From the NCBI GenBank assembly GCA_900549005.1, contig URMT01000036.1:1-15430 (forward strand): a stretch of DNA of 15,430 bases. Reading direction: 5' to 3'. The notes under the pieces were generated by a model. It did not search any database, had not been told where the DNA came from, and saw only the letters and a list, made by a program, of their open reading frames with translations. This document shows, one piece after another, positions 1 through 6,563 of the stretch; the stretch's first letter is position 1, and the number at the start of each line of letters is the position of its first letter. A program made the position numbers and the translations under genes. Source of the DNA: an uncultured Eubacteriales bacterium. Its GTDB lineage: Bacteria; Bacillota; Clostridia; Christensenellales; Borkfalkiaceae.

Positions 1-46
1 ATTCCCCGCGCCGCGCCGCATACATATATAAAACGATTTAAACTGT

Positions 47-1084
47 TCACATCAAGGTCTGTTGCGGCATAAAATTTTCCGCGAACAGCCGCGCGCTCAA
101 CGCTTTCAGTTTTTCAAGAGCGGCCGGGCGGTCGGTTTCCAGCAGATTTTTTACGCTGTTTTCCGCATAGATGAGGTCCATTTTCCAGAAGGCGCGGCAG
201 ACGGCGCTCAGCTTTCCGAACAGCGCGCACTCTTCCTGCGTAAAAGGGCGGACCAGGTTGTATCCGCGCAGAAATTCTGTAAGTATGGCGCGGGAATATT
301 CCTCCGTCAGCTCTTCGGGATAGTCCATCAGTCTGCTTTCGTATACCGCCTGCATTGCGGCATCGAGAAACAGAACGTTGTCGCCGCAACGGTTGAAGTC
401 GAACACGCCGACCCCGCCGCCTTCCACAAACAGATTTTCACAGCTTACGTCGCCCTGCACCGCATATCTTTTGCGCGACTTCATGCGCGATAATTCGCCC
501 ATATATGCCGCGTAAACGCGCTCTGTACGCGCCCACAACTCATTCTCTTCGGGGAAATATGTGGTAAATTTTTTAAATTCGGCGAACGAAAAGAGGTCGT
601 TTTCGCCGAGCGGGTCAAAGAGCACGGGACAATCGACGTGGCAGTCACGCTCCTCTGAAATATTGTGCGATTTTGCAAGCATTGCGCCCGTTTTGAAGGC
701 GATATCGGGCGTAACCGCACGCACCTGCCCGCCGCAAAACCGTTCGCAGGTTACAAGCAGGTCGTAACCGCATACGGCATATTCACTTACATACTTTCCG
801 GCGCACGTATAAAAGCGCGCCGTGGGCACACCGCCGCGCATTAGTTCCTGCGAAAACTCGGTCTGTTCTTCAATGAGCCTCGCGGTCACGTCCTCTTCGT
901 TCCTGAATTTTAAAACTACGGGTTCGCGGTCGTCGAAGGCACATTTTACAATTATGCGCGCGCTTTTGCCGTCGGTGTAGTTATACCGAAGGAGCTCATT
1001 CACCTCGCCTAAGGTTCCGTATATCGAATAACCGCGCAGTACTTTCTGTATGCAATCGGGCGTTATTTCGGGCATATGCGCCAT
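47..1084 (-). CDS. APH/choline-kinase-fold phosphotransferase, substrate unknown
   Basis: This 345-residue protein has the layout of aminoglycoside/choline-kinase-like phosphotransferases. An N-terminal lobe carries a strand that probably holds the ATP-binding lysine (VVLKF, near residue 57). The catalytic loop reads Q210-G-D212-V-S-C-E-N217, where the family usually has H-G-D-x-x-x-x-N. The metal-binding segment is D229-F-N231. The replacement of His by Gln before the catalytic Asp is mild and does not suggest a dead enzyme, since Asp212, Asn217 and Asp229 remain. There is no signal peptide or membrane segment, so it should be cytosolic. The start at 1084 follows a GGCGGAG-like Shine-Dalgarno site, and the frame begins only 16 bp after the dut stop, so the two are probably co-transcribed. 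The substrate cannot be read from the sequence. Its place behind nrdG and dut could hint at a nucleoside-related or housekeeping small-molecule kinase, but that is inference only. No terminator is visible in the last 46 bases of the window. Confidence 0.8.
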   Translation of the reverse strand: MAHMPEITPDCIQKVLRGYSIYGTLGEVNELLRYNYTDGKSARIIVKCAFDDREPVVLKFRNEEDVTARLIEEQTEFSQELMRGGVPTARFYTCAGKYVSEYAVCGYDLLVTCERFCGGQVRAVTPDIAFKTGAMLAKSHNISEERDCHVDCPVLFDPLGENDLFSFAEFKKFTTYFPEENELWARTERVYAAYMGELSRMKSRKRYAVQGDVSCENLFVEGGGVGVFDFNRCGDNVLFLDAAMQAVYESRLMDYPEELTEEYSRAILTEFLRGYNLVRPFTQEECALFGKLSAVCRAFWKMDLIYAENSVKNLLETDRPAALEKLKALSARLFAENFMPQQTLM

Positions 1085-1100
1085 TCTTTTGCTCCGCCCC

Positions 1101-1538
1101 TCAGTTCTTGCCCGTGCTGCCGAAGCCGCCCTCGCCGCGGGCCGTTTCTGAAAGCTCGTCCTTTTCTTCGAACACAGCCGTGATATACGGGGTTATTACG
1201 AGCTGGGCGATTCTGTCGCCGCAGGATACGGTGCGCTCCTCGCCCGAATGGTTGAAGAGGGCGACCTTCACCTCGCCGCGGTAGTCGCAGTCGACCACGC
1301 CAACCTTGTTTGCGGGGGCAAGCCCCTGCTTTGTGGCAAGGCCGCTGCGCGCGTAAATGAGGCCCGCGTAGCCCACGGGGAGTTCGAGCGCAATGCCGGT
1401 AGGGATTACGGCCGTCTGCCCCGCGCCTATCTTCACGTCCCCGTCGAGGCAGGCATACAGGTCTGCGCCCGCGGCAAATTTGCTGCCGTATACGGGTATT
1501 TTTGCGTTGCCGCTCAGTTTTTTGATGCCGATATTCAT
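1101..1538 (-). CDS. dut: dUTP diphosphatase (dUTPase)
   Basis: The protein is a 145-residue trimeric-type dUTPase that hydrolyses dUTP to dUMP and pyrophosphate, keeping uracil out of DNA and supplying dUMP for thymidylate synthesis. All five family motifs are visible: A-A-G-A-D-L-Y-A at 22-29, R-S-G-L-A at 64-68, the uracil/sugar-binding and catalytic stretch N77-K-V-G-V-V-D83-x-D-Y-R-G, G-D-R-I-A-Q at 107-112, and the C-terminal lid R-G-E-G-G-F-G-S-T-G at 134-143. The start at 1538 is chosen over an in-frame ATG at 1577 because GGGAG lies at the right distance before 1538, nothing ribosome-binding precedes 1577, and homology begins at M-N-I-G-I-K-K-L. It lies 85 bp downstream of the nrdG-GNAT gene and 16 bp upstream of a kinase gene, which suggests one dNTP-metabolism transcript. 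Confidence 0.95.
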   Translation of the reverse strand: MNIGIKKLSGNAKIPVYGSKFAAGADLYACLDGDVKIGAGQTAVIPTGIALELPVGYAGLIYARSGLATKQGLAPANKVGVVDCDYRGEVKVALFNHSGEERTVSCGDRIAQLVITPYITAVFEEKDELSETARGEGGFGSTGKN

Positions 1539-1623
1539 TGCTTTCACTCCCGATAAAAATGTAATTGAACGGGGCATATTGCCGCCCCAATTTATTTTTT
1601 ATGCCGTAATTTTGCCTGCTTTG

Positions 1624-2622
1624 TCACTTGTTGCCCTTTGTCTTTACATACCTCAAAAGGGTTTTGCCGTTCTCCCTTTCGGAAGTCACAAACTTCATTC
1701 CGAGGCTTCTTGCAAGTTTTAAAGAGGCTTCGTTCCTTTCATCTATACCCGCCGTGACGGAAAAAGCTCCGAGTTCAGTAAAAGCGTGGTCGAACGCCGC
1801 GCCTACCGATTCGCAGGCATACCCCATACCGCGATAATCTTTATTGAATATCCAGCCCGCTTCGAGCTGCCTTTCGCCGCACGGTTTGAGCATTATATAC
1901 CCTATTAACCTGCCGCTGTCTTTCAGCTCGACGGCCACATACGCGTTTTTATTGCCGACGCACGTTTCATTAAGGAATTTCACCGTCTTTTCGCGGCCGA
2001 AGGCGGGCTCTATATACTGCATAGTCTGCCCGTCGCCCAGAATTTCATAGAGCGCGTCGGCGTCGCCGGGCACAAAGCCGCGCAGGTAAGTCCTGTCGGT
2101 CTCCGCCACCATCTGAACGAGTTCGTCCCTTTCAAGCGACTGGCGGACGAGAATTATGCGCTGGTTGGAAGAGCCGCGGAACAGAAGGTCGGGATTTTTG
2201 AGTTCTTCGACGAACCTGCCGTCAACGAGCACGTCTATGCATCTTAAAAGGCGCATAGTGACTTCGGGATTGCCCTTTTTGCCCGTCAGAAGGTCGGCCT
2301 CGAAATCGTAGCCCGTATAAGCCCATACCGATTTATTTGGATAGGCGCGCTTCAAACGCTCCATAAAATCGACGAGCGCGAGCTGGTTTTCGGGCTCGAA
2401 GGGGTCGCCGCCCAAAAGGGAAAAGCCCTTGATGTAGTCGGGCTCCATCCCCTTCAAAATTTTATCTTCTTCCTCTTTGGTGAAGGGATGGCCGTATTCA
2501 AAGCTCCACGTTTCGGGGTTGAAGCAGTTTTTGCAGTGGTTGCGGCAGCCGCTTACGTACAATGAAACGCGCACCCCGGGGCCGTTTGCGATATCGTAAT
2601 ATTTTATAGTAGCGTAATTCAT
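1624..2622 (-). CDS. nrdG: NrdG-GNAT fusion: anaerobic RNR activating radical-SAM enzyme with C-terminal acetyltransferase
   Basis: This single open frame of 332 residues holds two complete domains. Residues 1 to about 165 are the class III ribonucleotide reductase activase, a radical-SAM enzyme that uses SAM and a 4Fe-4S cluster to place the glycyl radical on NrdD. The cluster motif is C26-x3-C30-x2-C33, followed by the SAM-binding glycine stretch L-L-G-G-D-P at 69-74, V-D-G-R-F at 133-137 and R-G-S-S-N-Q-R at 149-155. NrdG proteins are usually about 150-175 residues, so they would end here. Residues about 176 to 327 form a RimJ/RimL-type GNAT acetyltransferase: L-R-G-F opening, the acetyl-CoA-binding Y263-R-G-M-G-Y-A269, and the late motif N297-E-A-S-L-K-L-A-R-S-L-G-M. 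No internal start with a good Shine-Dalgarno site is seen at the junction. An AAAGGG site precedes the start. The acetyltransferase substrate is unknown. It follows nrdD after a 474-bp spacer and precedes dut. Confidence 0.93.
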   Translation of the reverse strand: MNYATIKYYDIANGPGVRVSLYVSGCRNHCKNCFNPETWSFEYGHPFTKEEEDKILKGMEPDYIKGFSLLGGDPFEPENQLALVDFMERLKRAYPNKSVWAYTGYDFEADLLTGKKGNPEVTMRLLRCIDVLVDGRFVEELKNPDLLFRGSSNQRIILVRQSLERDELVQMVAETDRTYLRGFVPGDADALYEILGDGQTMQYIEPAFGREKTVKFLNETCVGNKNAYVAVELKDSGRLIGYIMLKPCGERQLEAGWIFNKDYRGMGYACESVGAAFDHAFTELGAFSVTAGIDERNEASLKLARSLGMKFVTSERENGKTLLRYVKTKGNK

Positions 2623-2650
2623 AAAACACCCTTTTAGGCATTGTTTTTAT

Positions 2651-2700
2651 TAACGGAAAGCGCGGCGCGCATATTTTTCGCATATGCGCGCCGCGCGTTA
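2651..2700 (-). other. Strong GC hairpin in the nrdG leader
   Basis: A perfect 15-bp inverted repeat (arms 2660-2674 and 2682-2696, arm sequence gcgcggcgcgcatat, loop 7 nt) is flanked by short taacg/cgtta complements. On the minus strand it lies about 38 nt upstream of the nrdG start and is followed by only three T residues, so it is not a textbook terminator. It could act as an mRNA processing or stability element, a weak terminator of transcription coming from nrdD, or part of the repeat-rich spacer. Only its structure is certain. Confidence 0.6.
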
Positions 2701-2726
2701 AAAATTTTTTACCTTATTAAAGGCAT

Positions 2727-2883
2727 TTACTAACTTCATAGAAGCAAGTAAGACAAGGAGCGTGCGGAACGTTGCGAAGGAGCTTACTTTGACGTAAGTG
2801 ACTGAGCAAACCCGTAAGCACAACAAAGTAATGCGAAGCATATACGCGGCCAGAACAAGCTATTACTAACTTCATAGAAGCAA
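2727..2883. repeat. Direct-repeat-bounded intergenic block, unidentified element
   Basis: The 21-base word ttactaacttcatagaagcaa occurs twice, at 2727-2747 and 2863-2883, 136 bp apart. The DNA between them carries short inverted repeats such as aagtaag (2746-2752) with cttactt (2783-2789), and cttac with gtaag around a tttgac loop (2783-2798). A 61-codon minus-strand frame covers 2784-2969, but it has no convincing start signal and a composition rich in Cys and Phe, so it is not called a gene. The block looks like a small dispersed intergenic element or a structured RNA. A genome search would be needed to decide. Confidence 0.5.
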
Positions 2884-2920
2884 ATAGTCACGCAAGCGCC
2901 ATCAGTTAAAATAAATTTTT

Positions 2921-3047
2921 GGCGCAAGCAGGGTTTCCCTGCGCCAGCGCGACTCAATTTGCCGCGCAAGCGGGCTCACCGGAAGTGAATTCGCGCGACT
3001 ATATATTCGGGGGCCCTTAAAAGTCGCGCGAAGAGAAACCTGGTTTC
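2921..3047. other. Cluster of inverted repeats downstream of nrdD
   Basis: Three hairpins lie side by side. An imperfect one is at 2921-2945 (ggcgc/caggg paired with ccctg/cgcc around ttt). An 11-bp one has arms ttcgcgcgact at 2990-3000 and agtcgcgcgaa at 3022-3032, with a 21-nt loop. The third is gagaaacc-t-ggtttctc, at about 3033-3049. None is followed by a long T tract on the minus strand. Together with the repeat block they fill the nrdD-nrdG spacer, where no credible gene is seen. Confidence 0.5.
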
Positions 3048-3052
3048 TCAAA

Positions 3053-3094
3053 TCACGGAATTTTTCGTGCGCGGCCCGCGCGAAAAATTCGTGA
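3053..3094 (-). terminator. Long hairpin immediately after nrdD
   Basis: A nearly perfect inverted repeat starts three bases after the nrdD stop codon. The outer arms are tcacg-gaattttt and aaaaattc-gtga, with one bulged base. The inner arms are cgtgcgcgg and cccgcgcg. The stem ends in A/T-rich pairs rather than in a clean T tract, so it may end transcription weakly, let RNA polymerase read on to nrdG, or protect the nrdD mRNA 3' end. Confidence 0.5.
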
Positions 3095-3096
3095 GC

Positions 3097-5223
3097 TTAC
3101 AAGTGCAGCACCCTTGCCTTTATCTCCTTGGTCTTACCCACATTCCAGAAGTTTTCGCCGAGATAGCCGCACGTTCTGCGCGTTACGTTCATCTTGCGCT
3201 GGTCCTTGTTGTGGCAGATGGGGCACTCCCACTCGTTGTCGTCGTTGATGATAATCTCGCCGTCGAAGCCGCACACGTGGCAATAGTCAGACTTGGTGTT
3301 GAATTCGGCGTACTGGATATTGTCGTAAATAAACCTTACGACGTCCTCCATCGCGGTGAGGTTGTTGCGCATATTGGGTATCTCTACGTACGAGATTGCG
3401 CCGCCCGAAGATATCTTCTGGAACTGGCTTTCAAACTCGAACTTGTGGAAGGCGTCGATGTGCTCGCGCACGTCTACGTGGTAAGAGTTGGTGTAGTAGC
3501 CCTTGTCGGTGACGTCCTTTATGGTGCCGAAGCGCTCTTTATCTATGCGCGCAAAGCGGTAGCAGAGCGATTCTGCGGGGGTGCCGTAGAGAGCGAAGCC
3601 TATGTTGGTCTCCTTCTTCCACTTCTCGCAGTGGTCGCGGAGGCAGTTCATTACTTTAAGCGCGAAGGCAAGGCCCTTTTCGGTAGTGTGCGATTCGCCC
3701 GTCATAAGTTTTGTAACTTCATAGAGGCCTATATATCCGAGAGATATCGAGGAGGAGCCGCCGAAGAGATATTTATCTATCTTTTCGCCCTTGTCGAGGC
3801 GGGCTATCGCGCCGTACTGCCAATGTATGGGAGATACGTCGGAAGATACGCCCATCAGCGCGTTGTGGCGCACCATAAGCGCGTCGAAGCAGAGCTGCAA
3901 CCTCTCTTCCATAAGGTTCCAGAACTTCTCTTCGTCGCCCCTTGCGAGTATGCCTATCTGGGGAAGGTTGATGGATACGACGCCCTGGTTGAAGCGGCCT
4001 TCGAACTTATAGTTGCCGTTTTCATCCTTCCAGGGAGAGAGGAACGAGCGGCAGCCCATAGGCGAGAATACGTTGCCTTCGTAATTTTCGCGCATCTTCT
4101 TTGCCGAGATATAGTCGGGGTAGAGGCGCTTGGAAGAGCACTTTACCGCAAGTTTGGTGAGGTAGTCGTACTTGCCGCCCTTTAAGCAGTTGTTTTCGTC
4201 GAGAACGTAGACCAGCTTGGGGAACGCGGGGGTTACGTATACACCCACCTCGTTCTTTATACCCTGATAGCGCTGGCGCAGAATTTCCTCTATTATCATC
4301 GCGTTTTCTTCGATATAGGGGTCGTCGGGCTTTAAATAGAGGAAGAGCGTGACGAAGGGCGACTGTCCGTTGGTCGTCATCAGCGTGTTAATCTGGTACT
4401 GTATGGTCTGAACGCCCGCTTTGAGCTCGTCTTTGAGGCGCATATCCACAAACTTGTCCTTCTCTTCCTTGCTTATGGTATCGCCGAACTGCTCGTCGCA
4501 CTGCCTCATATACTTTTCCTTCGTCTTGCGGAGGTACTTGCCGAGGTGCGCCATATTGACGGACTGGCCGCCGTACTGCGAGGAGGCGACGGAGGCTATT
4601 ATCTGCGTTACTACCGTGCAAGCAACCTGGAAAGACTTGGGGCTTTCAATCATCTTGCCGTTCATAACGGTGCCGTTGTCGAGCATATCCTGTATGTTGA
4701 TGAGGCAGCAGTTGAAAATGGGTTGCAGGAAATAGTCTGCATCGTGGAAGTGAATTGCGCCTTCGTCGTGCGCCTTCGAGATGTATTCGGGCAGGAGTAT
4801 CCTGCGGGTAAGGTCCTTTGAAACTTCGCCCGCAATAAGGTCGCGCTGGGTGGAAGCCGTGCGCGCGTTCTTGTTGGAATTTTCCTCCATTACGTCCTTG
4901 TTGGCGTTACGGATGAGCGAGAGTATGCTCTCGTCGGTGGTGTTGGCCTTCCTTACGAGGGCACGCTCGTAGCGGTAGAGAATGTATGACTTCATAAGCT
5001 GATACTTTTGAAGTTCCATCAGCTTCTCTTCCACCATATCCTGAATGTCCTCGACCAGAAGGCGCGCCCTGTGGCGGGACGAAATGTCGTCCACAATGGC
5101 GGTTATCTGCTCGTCGGTGATTCTGTCTTCAAAGTCCACCGACTCGTTCGCCTTGCCGATGGCCACGGCTATCTTGCTGCCGTCGAAATCGCACGTCGTG
5201 CCGTCCCTCTTTATAACTTTCAT
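3097..5223 (-). CDS. nrdD: Anaerobic (class III) ribonucleoside-triphosphate reductase
   Basis: The protein reduces ribonucleoside triphosphates to deoxyribonucleotides in oxygen-free cells using a glycyl radical installed by NrdG. At 708 residues it is of usual length. Residues 1 to about 90 are an ATP-cone (K-V-I-K-R-D-G ... Y-E-R-A), the allosteric activity site. The catalytic cysteines are C172/C173 (F-N-C-C-L) and C391 (M-G-C-R-S-F-L), matching the positions of E. coli C175 and C384. The C-terminal zinc site is C648-x2-C651 ... C667-x2-C670. The glycyl radical site is R683-T-C-G686-Y, in the context R-R-T-C-G-Y-L-G. Nothing essential is missing. The start follows a very strong site, TAAGGAGGAAA. 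Upstream are a perfect sigma-A promoter and NrdR boxes, so it is likely repressed by NrdR with (d)ATP. Its partner activase gene lies 474 bp downstream on the same strand. Confidence 0.98.
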   Translation of the reverse strand: MKVIKRDGTTCDFDGSKIAVAIGKANESVDFEDRITDEQITAIVDDISSRHRARLLVEDIQDMVEEKLMELQKYQLMKSYILYRYERALVRKANTTDESILSLIRNANKDVMEENSNKNARTASTQRDLIAGEVSKDLTRRILLPEYISKAHDEGAIHFHDADYFLQPIFNCCLINIQDMLDNGTVMNGKMIESPKSFQVACTVVTQIIASVASSQYGGQSVNMAHLGKYLRKTKEKYMRQCDEQFGDTISKEEKDKFVDMRLKDELKAGVQTIQYQINTLMTTNGQSPFVTLFLYLKPDDPYIEENAMIIEEILRQRYQGIKNEVGVYVTPAFPKLVYVLDENNCLKGGKYDYLTKLAVKCSSKRLYPDYISAKKMRENYEGNVFSPMGCRSFLSPWKDENGNYKFEGRFNQGVVSINLPQIGILARGDEEKFWNLMEERLQLCFDALMVRHNALMGVSSDVSPIHWQYGAIARLDKGEKIDKYLFGGSSSISLGYIGLYEVTKLMTGESHTTEKGLAFALKVMNCLRDHCEKWKKETNIGFALYGTPAESLCYRFARIDKERFGTIKDVTDKGYYTNSYHVDVREHIDAFHKFEFESQFQKISSGGAISYVEIPNMRNNLTAMEDVVRFIYDNIQYAEFNTKSDYCHVCGFDGEIIINDDNEWECPICHNKDQRKMNVTRRTCGYLGENFWNVGKTKEIKARVLHL

Positions 5224-5368
5224 AAAATTTCCTCCTTAACAAGCGCCTCTTGCGCACCTGTATATATCTAAGGTTACTTGCAATAATCAAGCGGCCGCAG
5301 AGGGCCGCGCCCTGAATTTTTTTGCCGACCGGAAAAAAGAAAAAACTGCCCCTTCGGCGAACACTTAC

Positions 5369-5397
5369 ATTATACTGCATATATTGTATTCTGTCAA
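5369..5397 (-). promoter_or_regulatory. nrdD proximal promoter P1 (sigma-A)
   Basis: On the minus strand there is TTGACA (5392-5397), a 17-bp spacer and TATAAT (5369-5374), a full consensus match. The predicted transcript starts near 5362, giving a leader of roughly 140 nt before the nrdD start. The spacer is occupied by an NrdR-like box, which implies repression by steric block. Confidence 0.85.
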
Positions 5398-5421
5398 TAG
5401 CAAAAACACAATATCTTGTAT
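5374..5421 (-). promoter_or_regulatory. Paired NrdR boxes over the nrdD promoter
   Basis: Two 16-bp words resemble the NrdR box (consensus about ACACWATATATWGTGT): acacaatatcttgtat at 5406-5421 and actgcatatattgtat at 5374-5389. They are exactly 32 bp apart, about three helical turns, the spacing known for cooperative NrdR binding. One box fills the -10/-35 spacer and the other lies just upstream of -35. NrdR is established as the repressor of bacterial RNR operons. That these sites are bound here is inference. Confidence 0.8.
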
Positions 5422-5589
5422 TAGAAAATGTTATAGAACTTTTCGGCAACAACTTTGGAAAAGCGTGCAGACAAAATTTTAGAAAGCCGCACGCGCCGCA
5501 ATGCGCGCAGCAGGCCGTACGGCGGGCAGGCCGCCGAAACGGACAAAAAAGTTCTCGCTCCGCGCCTTTATTCCGACGCAACAGAAATC

Positions 5590-5643
5590 AGTATACCCTA
5601 TCGTCCGCCGCAAAGTCAAGCACGGCGACACAATATATTGTAT
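5590..5643 (-). promoter_or_regulatory. Distal candidate nrdD promoter P2 with a third NrdR-like box
   Basis: The best NrdR-like word in the window is acacaatatattgtat at 5628-5643, with a perfect 12-bp palindromic core (acaatatattgt). Eight bases downstream on the minus strand comes TTGACT (5614-5619), then an 18-bp spacer and TATACT (5590-5595), a plausible second promoter reading toward nrdD. No second box lies at plus or minus 31-32 bp. No other gene nearby would explain the box. Confidence 0.55.
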
Positions 5644-5974
5644 GTTTTTTTATAACAAACGCAAAATGGCGGCAATCTGCCGTTTTGGCTCAAAGTCGGC
5701 GCGTTTTATCTTATTTTGTACCGATTGTTGAAAACTTTTTACAATTGCACCCGTTTGGGCGCAGGCCGCCTATGTTAATTGCTTACACGCAATGAAAACT
5801 TTGCAAGAAAACAAAAGACGGCGAGATGCCCGACGCGTTGCGCGGCAAATTGCGCACGTATAAAAATAAAATAAAATTTAATTAAATAAATATAAAATTA
5901 AAATAAATTATTTTATTAAAATAAATAATTATTTTTTGCTGATTTTTAATTTATTTTTTATCGCAGAATTGCGC
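5644..5974. other. Intergenic region with an 79-bp pure A/T tract
   Basis: No credible gene is seen between the nrdD control region and the terminator of the HNH gene. Positions 5859-5937 contain 79 consecutive A/T bases without one G or C, in surroundings of medium GC. No DnaA-box (TTATCCACA-like) cluster accompanies it, so an origin is not supported. It may be an A/T-rich upstream element, a nucleoid-protein binding tract, or neutral drift. Confidence 0.6.
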
Positions 5975-6017
5975 AAAAAAAAGCGAATACCGCGGCACAT
6001 ATGCCGCGGTATTCGCT
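5975..6017 (-). terminator. Rho-independent terminator of the HNH gene
   Basis: A perfect 16-bp stem (arms 5982-5997 and 6002-6017, arm start agcgaataccgcggca, loop cata) is followed on the minus strand by eight T residues (5975-5982). It lies 48 bp after the HNH stop codon and insulates the nrdD control region. Confidence 0.92.
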
Positions 6018-6064
6018 CAAAATATCAACCCTGTTCAAAACAGATTGAAAATAAAATAAATAAT

Positions 6065-6499
6065 TCAAATAAACTGTGCCAGGCGGGAAATATCCAGCTT
6101 CCATTCGCCTATTTTATTGCGGCGGATATGGTCGGCATTTGCCGCGCCCAACGCGGCGCGCATCTGCGCGTAGGTGCAGCCGTTCACCTTCATAAAATGT
6201 TCTTCGGCGGCGCGCGCGTCGCCTTTGAGTTGCGTTCTGCCGATGTGAATTGCCGCGTGGCAGGCGGGGCAGACGGCAATTATATCTTTGAGCCGCTGGA
6301 CGGCGTTTTCTTCGTCGTACTCCCACCTTTCGTGCGCTTCCAGCCGCTTTGAGGGCGCGCCGCATATCATACACCTGCCGCCCGCGCGGGCATACGCCTT
6401 TTTGCGCACGGCGTCCCACTGCCGGGGCGAGAGAAGCGAGCGCAGGTTTGAATACCAGCACCCGTCGGGTACCATTTCAAAGTTGAGTCTATATTCCAT
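6065..6499 (-). CDS. Small HNH-type zinc protein, putative endonuclease
   Basis: This 144-residue protein carries an HNH/McrA-like zinc fold in its middle. Two C-x2-C pairs are visible, C43-M-I-C46 and C77-P-A-C80. Between and after them are L-E-A-H56-E-R-W-E-Y and H81-A-A-I-H85, which fit the treble-clef nuclease core with its catalytic and metal histidines. The N-terminus has M-V-P-D-G-C-W-Y-S-N-L-R, and the C-terminal part from residue 90 is helical and of unknown role. The start at 6499 follows AAGGCGG. It lies 64 bp downstream of glpK and has its own terminator. There are no signs of a phage, intron or restriction system around it, so it may be a stand-alone nuclease or a DNA/RNA-binding protein. 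The function cannot be named more precisely. Confidence 0.75.
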   Translation of the reverse strand: MEYRLNFEMVPDGCWYSNLRSLLSPRQWDAVRKKAYARAGGRCMICGAPSKRLEAHERWEYDEENAVQRLKDIIAVCPACHAAIHIGRTQLKGDARAAEEHFMKVNGCTYAQMRAALGAANADHIRRNKIGEWKLDISRLAQFI

Positions 6500-6563
6500 A
6501 ATTCCGCCTTATATGTTTTACAGCCGCGCCGATTAAAGCATAAGCTGTGCTTATACAATACGC

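Noticed and set aside
1571..1588. Terminator between nrdG and dut (ggggc/gcccc hairpin)
   Set aside because: The stem is only five pairs and no T tract follows on the minus strand. It is more likely within a read-through transcript.
2727..2883. CRISPR array
   Set aside because: There are only two repeats, spaced 136 bp apart, and no regular spacer pattern or cas genes.
2784..2969. Minus-strand 61-codon frame in the nrdD-nrdG spacer
   Set aside because: It has no Shine-Dalgarno site and an odd Cys/Phe-rich composition, and it lies inside the repeat block. It is treated as repeat sequence.
3067..4185. Long plus-strand open frame of 372 codons opposite nrdD
   Set aside because: It is a mirror frame of the nrdD coding sequence, without family motifs or a ribosome-binding site. 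The minus-strand protein is unmistakable.
5129..5581. Minus-strand frame of 150 codons spanning the nrdD leader
   Set aside because: It runs through the NrdR boxes and promoter into nrdD in another frame. It is basic and of low complexity, so it is not a plausible protein.
5859..5937. Replication origin or DNA unwinding element
   Set aside because: Only A/T richness supports it. No DnaA-box cluster, dnaA/dnaN genes or iterons are nearby.
6065..6499. Homing endonuclease or part of a restriction/defence island
   Set aside because: No intron, intein, methyltransferase or other defence gene surrounds it. The neighbours are metabolic genes and it has its own terminator.
6540..6554. glpK terminator (ataagc/gcttat palindrome)
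   Set aside because: The stem is six A/T-rich pairs without a following T tract. It is too weak to call.
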